Source of the DNA: Hyparrhenia diplandra
Lineage: Eukaryota; Streptophyta; Magnoliopsida; Poales; Poaceae
DNA: 64,000 nucleotides
NCBI GenBank assembly: GCA_015847255.1
Contig: JADLZK010008248.1
Location: forward strand, 930,001-994,000
Direction of reading: 5' to 3'
Shown here: positions 31,926-41,279 of the stretch, piece by piece
Layout of the letters: the number at the start of each line of letters is the position of its first letter
Position numbering within the stretch: position 1 is the first letter of the stretch
Notes under the pieces: model-generated
What the model saw: the letters and a program-made list of their open reading frames with translations, nothing else
Told to the model about the DNA's origin: nothing
Databases searched by the model: none
Translations under genes and position numbers: made by a program

Positions 31926-33395
31926 ATGGTGCTAGATGATGTATCATTTCAATTAATACGAGAGATTACCGATGATTTCTCGGAGGAGCGCAAACTTGGT
32001 CAAGGAGCATTTGGAGTTGTTTACAAGGTAAGATTTGGGCATGCTCAATTTTCGTTAATTACAGCTGTAGTATGTCTAACCAACATAACCTATGTAGTGT
32101 TTCCAAATGATATGGTATTACTGTACCAACGTGGACGGCAACCGTATTCATGATGTGGTAACAACAAACAAAACAAACCCATTCCCTACATTTCCTCCTT
32201 TACCAAGTATAAGGGGTCAAGTAATACTAGATACTGACTGTACATTCTTCGCAAAAATAAATAAATAAATACTTACGGTACATCTATTTGGCAGGGGGTC
32301 ACTAAAGATGGACTTGATGTTGCTGTGAAGAAGTTGAAGCCTCGAAGTGCTGACCTAGACAACAAGCAGTTTCGAAATGAGTTTGATACCCTCACAAAGC
32401 TGAACCATCAGAACATTGTAAAGTTTCTTGGCTATTGTTATGAAACAGAGAAAAAACCTTCTAACATGCCAGATGGGACCAAGGTTATTTTGGAAGAGAT
32501 ACATACGGCGCTTTGCTTTGAATACTTGCACAATGGGAGTCTTCAAAAACATCTTTCTGGTACAGCTGCAAGCTCCATTTTGGTACGCCTCCAAGGAATA
32601 TTGTCTTGCATACTGCATTTGATTAATTTTTACTACTACTGCTGTGTAGATGAGTCTTCTGAAGTTAAGTTTAACTGGCACATGTGGTTCAAAATAATCA
32701 AGGGGATTTGTGAGGGTCTAAAGTATATGCACACTGATTTAGAAGGAGCTATTTACCATTTGGACCTAAAACCCGACAACATATTGCTAGACAAGGATAT
32801 GGTTCCAAAGATTGCAGATTTTGGTCTGTCTAGGATCTTTGGTCAAGACACAATACGGACCACACATAGTGCATATGGAACGCCGTAAGTCTAATATCTT
32901 CACTGAAATTATTTAATCCCTTTTCTATCCCAATAAACTATGTGCATTACAAATTCATTGCATGTGTGCAGTGGTTACCAGCCACCAGAATACATTGATA
33001 GAGGTGAAATCTCGGGAAAGTTCGACATATTCAGCTTGGGTGCTATAATAAAAAGGATAGTGTCAAGGCCCATGGGCTACCATGAATATTCAGACAACAT
33101 GTCTTCAGATGAGTTTATTTATCAAGTGAGAAATGATATGTCTTAATATTAGGACCATTTTCTATATAATTATACGTCATATTTACATTGAAATGGTACC
33201 TACTAGCTTGACAATTCCATTTATCAGATCCGTGAAAAATGGAGGCAAAAGTTGCATGAAACATGCAGTAGTAGTGATTCCCTGCTAGCATACTATCACC
33301 AAATTGAGACATGCACTCAGATAGCATTGAACTGTCTGGATGAAGATAGTCAGAAACGGCCTGACATAGTGAACATCATTGAGAAGTTTAATTAA
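31926..33395 (+). CDS. Non-RD cytoplasmic protein kinase (copy 2), five exons
   Basis: Serine/threonine kinase domain of the grass receptor-like cytoplasmic type. Exons 31926-32027, 32295-32559, 32650-32884, 32972-33125 and 33228-33395 all have GT/AG borders and keep phase, giving 307 residues. Motifs: Gly loop GQGAFG (25-30), VAVK Lys46, hinge FEYLHNGSL, catalytic loop HLDLKPDN (159-166; Leu replaces Arg, so non-RD), ADFG (178-181) and GTPGYQPPEY (199-208). It has no signal peptide, ectodomain or membrane segment. Non-RD kinases are often tied to plant immunity. The stop TAA (33393-33395) comes from a 4-nt TTAA insertion relative to copy 1; without it the frame would run on towards a GT donor at 33412, as in copy 1. 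It may be a stand-alone kinase now, or the first part of a former kinase-NLR. Confidence 0.85.
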
Positions 33396-34124
33396 TGGGA
33401 TTGAAGTTGGCGTTGGAAAGGTAATTAATATCATCTGTGAGGGCATATACTGGGACATAGCTGTACTATATGTGAAATCATGTAATCACTTCACTTTGTT
33501 ATGTTCCGTGAGGATATTTGAAATTTCATCTAAAACGTGTTGATCAGTCCATGATCCAACAATCTAATAATGTTTCTCAAGCTTCTAAAAACACTATATT
33601 CATTGTTTGAACCATAGTGCTAGATAGGAGAAAGCTCAACTATTTGTATATGTTATCTTTTATTTGGGAAACTGAAAGCTACAAATTTTAAGATACTATT
33701 TTAGTTGGTGAAAAACTATAGGATCATAAAATGATTTATTGTGTAAATTTGAACTATCAATAATGTATTAATGATGAAGCTCTTACGCTTCATGGGAGAA
33801 AAACAATGCATATGGAAGTTGGTTTATCACTTACTTTGTGTGCGCAAAACAGAAAAGCTCAATTTTGCATACTAGCTTAACACTACTTCCTCTAGTTTAA
33901 GATACAATTCATGTTCCTCGAACTTCAAACCTAGATAAATTATTACTAATTATTGGGATAGGCAATAAAATGATTCAAAAAACCACAAAAAGAAATCTTA
34001 TATAATATGTTTTTATACAAATAGATATATTCACCGTGAAAATTGTTTTGGTGATTTTAAAAAGTATTATTACTAATCGAATTGTGTGGTTTACAACTAA
34101 ATGAAATCTTGCACCTTCCCGAGA
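33396..34124 (+). other. Spacer or former intron between kinase and NB-ARC, copy 2
   Basis: Aligns with 1157-1924 in copy 1. A GTAATT donor-like site at 33412 is conserved, but the acceptor region seen in copy 1 (TTCAGCAG) has changed here. No gene is seen. Confidence 0.5.
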
Positions 34125-35241
34125 AAGGATGTGGCATAAGTTATTCTGAAATCATAGTGGAGAATAACAAGTATAGGGATGAGAAAGGAATCAAAAGGAT
34201 ACCACAGTTCAATACCAGAATATCGATATATTGGCAAACCCAAGTGGCACTAAGCTAGAACTTATGGATGCACGAGAAACAACAACAGATGTAGTAGAAG
34301 AATTCATAGTGGGGAGGGAAGAAGAAAAGGGGAAAATAATAGCTTCTTTACTTGAGAGCTCATCAAATAAGATTTCTATCCTTCCCATACATGGTATTGG
34401 AGGCATTGGCAAGACAACTTTTTCAAGATTGATTTGTAATGATCCGAGTTCAAATTTTTATTCTAAAGTATGGGTCCATGTGTCACAAATATTTGATTTG
34501 AATAAAATTTATAAGTCTATTATTTCACAACTATCTAGAGTATCAGGCTAATGAAAGAGATGAGGAAGATATTTCCCTTGAAGATCTCCGTGGTGAGAAG
34601 ATTATGATTGTCTTAGATGACCTTTGGGAGGATAATCAGTTCCTATTGGAGGACTTGTAGAAGATGCTATATCATGATGATAGCAGAATAATTATTTTAG
34701 TCACAACACGAAGTGAGAGTGTTGCACAGAGAATATGCAGAAACCTTCAACCATACAAGATTGAATACTTGACGAATGATATGTGTTGGGATATCATAAA
34801 ACAAAGAAGTGGTTTTGGAGCTAGAGATGACAAAGACAAGTTGAGGGGGTATAGGACTAGAGATTGCTCGGAAATGTGTTGGTGTGGCTTTAGCGGCTCA
34901 ATCTATTGGATTCACTTTGCGGGACATGAATTTTGACCAATGGATGAAAGTGAAAGACAATGATATATGGAAAGAGAGTATTTCAAAGGATCTCTCTTTA
35001 CCGAATCATGTTCTCGCATCTTTGATGTTAAGTTATAGCTTTATGGATCCATGTTTGCAGCCATGCTTTACCTATTGTGCAATCTTCCCAAAAGGTTACC
35101 GGATAGTTAAGAATGATCTAATTTACCAATGGATTTCTTTGGGTTTCATAAAAGTCGACGAAATTACTCTCAGTTAGGGATCTTTGCAAGAAGTATATTA
35201 GGCATCTCCAGGGACTATCCTTCCTCGAAGAGTCACCCAAG
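34125..35241 (+). pseudogene. NB-ARC exon of NLR copy 2, multiply frameshifted
   Basis: Same NB-ARC exon as copy 1. The P-loop GIGGIGKTT, VWVHVS, kinase-2 IMIVLDDLW, ILVTTRSESVAQRI, GVALAAQSIG and RNBS-D CFTYCAIFPKG are all present, but in different frames. Lesions: a frame break near 34545 giving a stop at 34549-34551; an in-frame TAG at 34658-34660; one extra G in the run 34845-34849; and a frame break near 35160 giving TAG at 35175-35177. The segment after RNBS-A (a NERDEEDISLEDLRG-type stretch) is more typical of the family than that of copy 1. The exon ends at the GT donor at 35242, in phase with the LRR exon at 41280. As read it cannot encode a complete NB-ARC. Confidence 0.88.
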
Positions 35242-35480
35242 GTTTGTTATTTCTACATATATACCAATATTTGAATTTTTTTCTTTTTTTCTCCAATCCT
35301 TCAATCAATTTGAAGAAAAACTGACATGCTACAAAGTATAGTAGTTGCGCATTGGACTAGGACAAGCACACAATGTCAAAACTACCATATGACATACTTT
35401 GCAAAGTGGAAATTTGAATATTGAGGCACCCCTACATAGACGCCGAAGATTTTTAAATGAAATACTAAAAATTGATTTTT
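35242..35480 (+). other. Start of NB-ARC/LRR intron, copy 2
   Basis: Intron sequence homologous to copy 1 to about 35405, then the border of inserted repeats. No gene is seen. Confidence 0.5.
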
Positions 35481-36385
35481 TTTAAATCTATTTCAAATAG
35501 AGAAATGACCAAAATAAAAGTTGTAGATCTTGAAAAATTATGAATCTTTGTTGTTTATAATATTTTTATTTGAATTCATTTAATTATTTAAAATTTTGTT
35601 TAAAATTTATTTTTTAATTGTTAAAGAACTATGATTTCTCTTTTTAATCAATGTTTTAAAACTTGTAACTAGTCTTTCTCCCTTATATTAACTCCAAATG
35701 TGATGAGTTTTTTTTATAAAAGTTTCTAAATCATAGTCTGTCAAGTTATTATGCTATTACTACTTTTATTTTGCTCATTTTTTCTTATGAAAACAAAATT
35801 TGAATTTAAGAAATGAAAACTTCAAATAACATTTGAAACATCAAATGCTTTTTGGTTGTGAAGTCAAGATTATAAAAGTTGTATAGCACATCAAGATGTA
35901 CAACTTTTGTTTTGGTCATTTTTCAAATGACAAAGTGGTACTAAAAATTTTCACAAAATTTACATATACCTCTCATAGTTCATGAAAGTACCAGAGAGAT
36001 ATGTAGACCAAAATAAAAATTATATATCTTGAGAAGTTACTGAAACTATGTAGTTGACATGTTTTTATTTGAAATTGTCTTGTCATGCAAAACGCATTTG
36101 AATTTCTAAAATTGAAATTTGATTTTTTATAAACGACCTTGGATGGAGAAACAACCAACATAAAAATTGTAGATCTTGAGAAGCTATGAAACTTTGTAGT
36201 TGACAAGTTTTTGATCTAAAATCATCTTGTCATGCAAAAATACGTTTGATTTTTTTTAATTTATAATTCAAATTTTGTACACAACCTCGGATAGAGAAAC
36301 TATCTAAATGAAAGTTATAGATCTTGAAAAGTTATAAAACTTTGTAGCTGACAAGTTTTTTTCATTTGAATTCATTAAGGGCTTC
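35480..36385. repeat. Diverged tandem repeats, about 148-bp period
   Basis: Repeated words AAAATTGTAGATCTTGAGAA and ACTTTGTAGTTGACAAGTTT occur at about 36005, 36158 and 36304, with older copies near 35510 and 35870. The period is roughly 146-150 bp. Such blocks are common in the non-coding parts of large grass DNA transposons. No coding sequence is seen. Confidence 0.6.
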
Positions 36386-36988
36386 AAAGAATCAATTTAC
36401 ACTCGGTTTAATATAATATGTGAGGAACCAAAATAGAATATAGACATAAGTGAGTGTGAAGTGCAATAGTAAAGGGGTACACGCAAGGGTGAGGTCATAG
36501 GTTTGAACCCCTCAGCCACAAAGCGCATGAAAATTGTCATGATGGCTATTTTTAAGGGCACCGCCAATCCGCCCATACTGATGAACCGCCTCTAAAACCT
36601 TGTCTCGTGTAATGCTTGCTGCCATTCCATCGACAACCCCGATATTCTTTCTCGGTAGTGTGTGTCTTCTCTCAAAGACATGTCTTACCACATCGACATG
36701 GTTTTTGATCCCATCAATATCCTGTGTACATGGAATCTACAACTCTTGCTACATCAATAGACACACTAGCTAACAAACTCATTGTCATTAGTGACTTGAT
36801 ATTTTTTTAGGGGTGAATGGCTAACTGCCCCTACTGAGGGGGCATTTGTAGCAACCCCTTCATAGTGGCAGCTCAGCAAACTGCCCCTACAAATGCCCCC
36901 AAGCCATCCCTAAAAACCTTGGAGGTGGAATGTCGTCATTCCATCAGGAACCCTGATCTACTTTCTCTAGTAGTGTGTGTAGCCTCTC
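36386..36988. other. Repeat DNA with tRNA-like box and CACTA-like words
   Basis: A B-box-like GGTTTGAACCCC lies at about 36500. Words such as AACTGCCCCTACAAATGCCC and a diverged duplication (TCTCTCAAAGACATGTCTTACC near 36672 and a partner near 36990) look like subterminal DNA of a CACTA-type element. No intact end is found. Confidence 0.35.
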
Positions 36989-37477
36989 TCAAAGACATCT
37001 TACCACATCACACATGCTTTGTTGATTCCAGCAATAAGTCTGAATGTGATGATGAAGATAATTGGCAACCACTCCAGGATCGGTCAAACCCAATTGCCAC
37101 AAGAACTTGATGCGAGTCAATATATCTTTTAAACCCTTGGTATGAGAAGCTAAAGACAGACGAGTATTGCTGGCATAAAACCAACCAACCCTCCAATCAA
37201 ATACAGAAGAAAGAAGTTCATATTGAGAGAACTCAAAAGCTCTACCGTGGTGATTTTGGATGCAAACAGAGCCAAGGAGTGAACCCTTAGGATCATGTTT
37301 CAAACGGAAAATATAGCGAAAGAGACGAATAGAGCGACGAATCCTGATAAAAGTCTCACAAACATGAGTAAAGATAGAAAGATGAAGAACCCCATTCAGG
37401 GTTAGATGAAACAAGGTTAGAACAAAGAAGTGAAGGAATTCATGAAGAAAAGGAGAAGAGGGCAGACAATGACCCAT
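36989..37477 (-). pseudogene. Transposon protein fragment (gypsy-type transposon domain)
   Basis: Minus-strand frame of 162 codons containing FLHFFVLTLFHLTLNGVLHL then FTHVCETF, LFRYIF and a DWRVGWFYA-type end. This order matches the plant transposon protein domain called putative gypsy-type transposon (Transposase_28) as I recall it. Beyond it the strand is GC-rich without clear continuation. It is a fragment lying in the copy 2 intron and probably inactive. Confidence 0.55.
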
Positions 37478-38859
37478 GCGAACAAAAGCAAGAAAAAGAA
37501 CAATCTCACCGACTCGGGAACGGGAAGATGGTGCTCAATGGGAAAATTCGACGGCTGGTGGAAACAAGCGTGGCGGGCGGCAAGCAGCGGAAGCGGTGGC
37601 GCCCGGTTGCTAGGTCAAGATGAAGAAATAGTGGAAGCTATGATGGCAAGAGCAGAGTAAAAGGAAAAAAAAGGAGAAGTTTGTCACTTATAGCCGCAGG
37701 GATTAACAGACCAATTTTCAGCCCACTAATTTCAAAGAACAAAAAACAGACAAGATAGTGGTGCACTTTTTTGAGATAGCACGGTACAACGGGCAGAAAG
37801 GCTTTCAACTACAAAAAAAGAACCCAAGCCAATAACAACTCTACACTTGGAACCAAGTCAAAAAAAAGGGCAGAATGCAACAAGAAAAAGAACTTCATGC
37901 TCAGGGGCTCGTCAAAAGAACGCAAGCACATCAACAACCCCAAGCCCAAAGGAACATCAATTAGAAAAGAACCAGTGCACAAGAGAAGAAGAACCTGAGC
38001 ACAAATAACTCTACCCTCAGGGGCTCGTACTACAAAAACAAGAAAGGACAAGTACTGCAGCCTACGTACGGCAAAACTCAAACCTACAGCGAACAGAACA
38101 AACTACTTCTTCAACCAAGAATTCAACAAAGAACTCCTTGCTCAAGGAAGACAACATTCCAACAAAGAAAAGAACTTAACAATCAGAAAGTTTGAAGCTT
38201 TATTTACCAAGTTACTAATTACATCTCAGTTACATCTAAGAAGAAACAACCCCTGTTACACACAACATACAAAGAAGATAAAAGAGTACAACTCCTGCAA
38301 GGATCGACTCAAGACACAAGATACAAAGAAGATAAAAAAGTTGGAGAACTCTGGGACAACAGCTCCAGCGTGTACAGCAAAATAGCTCTGCTCCCGAATG
38401 ACTTTGAGCTAGGGCCCTCCAAAGCTGAACAACTCGAAGGAATAGAGGATGACAGCTCCCATGTAGGAGCACATTGTGAAATACAAGGAACCCAGTGGAA
38501 TTCAAGGTTAGCCCGCCTAGAAGCTGCACACACACTACATCTGATCCCCAACCAACAAAAAGAACCCTGAAGCAAAGTATTCCTCAACAGAAGAACTGCA
38601 CCTCTGAGATCCCAGCCTCAGCAATTCCTCAAGGGTTAGGACTCCGACTGTTGAAAGCTGCACACACAAGAAGAACTTTGCAATAGAAGCCCGATGTAAC
38701 CCTCACAAATAGAGAAACCACGCGGGGCAGAGTTCTGAAGCGGCTGCTTAGGGGGGTAAGAGGTCCTTCAAGAACCCAATTTCCTTCAAAATAGTATCCT
38801 TGAAGGACAAAATATCAGTCACTCAAGACTCAGAGGCAAGACCGGGGACATAATTAAAT
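37478..38859. other. Unassigned repeat-like DNA
   Basis: A-rich DNA with recurrent GGGGCTCGT.CTAC and ACAAAGAAGATAAAA words (38270 and 38325). It probably belongs to the non-coding part of a retroelement. No domain is recognised in any frame. Confidence 0.3.
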
Positions 38860-40093
38860 ATTTTAACCAATTTTAGACATAATGCAGTATTTCGATCAAT
38901 TCTAGGATGTGACCTCTTTTCGCACGAACAAATCCACAATCCCTAAGCCAAATTATACATTCCAATTCCATTCTCAATGTCTAAACCCTAGCGCTTAAGA
39001 GAACGCTAGAATGGGACTTGGCAAAATTCTTAGAAGCACTCACAAGGGGGTGGCGTTTGCTTGGTGCTCAATTGGCAAGCCGGGCAGCTACTTGGCATGC
39101 CTGACAGGCGGCCGGTGGTGCGCCCGTGGACTAGTGGAGCCGTATAGTGTTGTGGCTCATGCATGTGGGCGTGGCCACGCAGGATGGCGGCTGGCTGGGG
39201 TGCCACTTGCCGAGGCGACGATGACATGGTGGCGGCAGCCAACACTTGGGGTAGGGCGGCGACCAGCATGGGACATTGGCGGATTGGGAGCTGCGACCGG
39301 AGGTAGGGGATGATAGAGTCCCCCGCTGACACGCGAGGCCCGTAGGTCAGTGGCTACATGCGACTTTTGTGTGGGGCCCATAGGGTAGCGACTCAGCGAA
39401 GAAGGGCGGCGGGCGCTAATTTGTGGAGCTAGGCTGGGTGCGCGGCGGTCCATCTAGGCGAGGGCGCCGACGTGGGTGAGTTGCCAACTGGGCTAGACCA
39501 CGAGGGCGCACGCAGGCGAAGTTGCCAGCTGGGCTGGACCCCTTGGGCTGGCCAAGAGCATGCGGGGAGAGGGGAGGAGGGAAACGGCCGCGAGCTGGGC
39601 TGCAAGGTGGAGCGGGCCAAAAGCGGGGGAGGAAAAGAGAGAGAAGGAAAAGGCTTTTCTATTTATGAAACTTGATGTTTTTTAAACAATTTTGAAACCA
39701 AAATTTGATTCAAAAATTTGTGATTTACTTTAGAAGCTGTTTTGGATTATTTGAGAGTCAAAACATTCTTCTTTTTCATGGACATTTTAAAATTGTTTTC
39801 AAACTCAAATTTGAATTTGTTTTCAATAGACATTTTGAAGTTTTGTTCTCAAAATAAGAAAGGGCCTATCACGGTTGGATTGTGTTTTAGGAAAATTTAT
39901 TCTTCACCAAACTAAAAAAAAATGCAACAAACATACTTTTATTAATTTTGTAAAAGTTTATAAGGCCAGTTTTCTCATTTTAAATTGTCCACAAATAAAC
40001 AATTCTTGAAAAGTTTAGAAAAATCATGAAAGCTTTGTTTTATTTAGTGTTTTCTACTGACAACCTAAAATGAAAATTTTGGGGGTGTCACAC
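38860..40093 (+). mobile_element. Probable LTR of a gypsy-type element
   Basis: GC-rich first half (39040-39650) followed by AT-rich DNA with repeated ATTTGAATTTGTTTTCA-like words. It ends GGGGGTGTCACA at about 40092, followed by CTGGTATCCGTCATC, which resembles an LTR end followed by a primer-binding region. The left border and target duplication are not resolved. Confidence 0.35.
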
Positions 40094-40389
40094 TGGTATC
40101 CGTCATCGGTGTTGGCCCCCTCGCTGAGGCTAAGATGTATAGGATTCGCCAGAGAAGCAAAATCCGTAACGTGATGAAGGGAAGGGGTATGCCCATGTTG
40201 GTGCTCTTGATCAGGTTCGGTGAAGAGATGGACGCAGCGCCTGATGTGATCGTCGTGGTGCTACCCTCCTAGTCTGGCGGCAAAAGCAAGGATCTGAGAA
40301 GATTGTTCTCCATCCTTGCTAGATCATGTTTCGGTAGACACAGATCCCAAAACTAGTCGACGGCGTAGTCAAGCTTGTTGATGATGGTC
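40094..40389. other. Unassigned flank of the LTR-like stretch
   Basis: May be the 5' internal region of the element ending at 40093. No protein motif is recognised. Confidence 0.3.
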
Positions 40390-40921
40390 CTCTCCACGTA
40401 GCCCGGGCAAAAACCCGATACCCGGTACCCGTACCCGAACTACCGAACCTGAACCTGAGGTACCTGAAATTAGTTGGGATAGTGATTTTGATTAACCGAA
40501 ATTAGTTTGGGTAATTCAGGTAATGCCCTTAGGTACCCAAACTACCCGAACTATCCGAAATTTTGCCTTCAACTATATATTTATCATGTGTTGTTAGTTG
40601 AACACTTGAAATTACACTTTATTTGAATATAATTTTCTTGGTTTGAACAAGTGACTATAGTATATTATTCTTCACAAATTGTTGTTGAAATTACATAAAT
40701 TACTAGTGAAATGTTGTTTAAATTGTTACTAAAATTTTGTATACTTTGTTGTTTTCTATAAATTCGGGTAAATCGGGTATACCCGAACCCGAATTATCAG
40801 GTACCGAAATTTCAGGTAATGTTTTTTCGAGACTAATATCGGGTAACAGTTTTCATTATCGAATTTTGAATTACCCGACAAAAAAAATCGGGTAACCCGA
40901 ACGCCCAGGGTTACTCTCACG
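40390..40921. mobile_element. hAT-type non-autonomous element (40399-40913)
   Basis: About 515 bp with inverted ends, TAGCCCGGGCAAAAACCCG on the left and a right end whose complement reads TAACCCTGGGCGTTCGGG. It is rich in ACCCGA/TCGGGT words near both ends. Flanks CTCTCCACG (left) and CTCTCACG (right) fit an 8-bp target duplication with a one-base slip. No transposase is seen. Confidence 0.65.
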
Positions 40922-41279
40922 CAATGGTACTCCTCGTCCGTTCGCACCAAAGTTGAAGACAATTCCCATTTGAAACACAAGTTAGACCTGTATGCAAAAG
41001 GCTCCTACTTGACAAGCCAACTATCGGAATTCTTTGCTCTGGCAATATTATGGCAACGGTTAAATTAAACCTCGATGCTTATACATCTGTAATATAACTT
41101 AAATAGTTCGATCACTTTTTTTTTTTTATGAATTTTTCCAAATAATGGTTCGATCTGAAATTTTTTGTGAAGTGGTCCCGTATACTCACGGGCTTTCATT
41201 TGGTATGTACAGAGATATTATACAAAATTAATTAAGTATAGTTGAGAAAGCTGACACTAGTATGTACTTATTGATGCAG
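40922..41279 (+). other. 3' part of NB-ARC/LRR intron, copy 2
   Basis: From 41063 it aligns with the copy 1 intron end. Acceptor TTGATGCAG at 41279. Confidence 0.6.
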
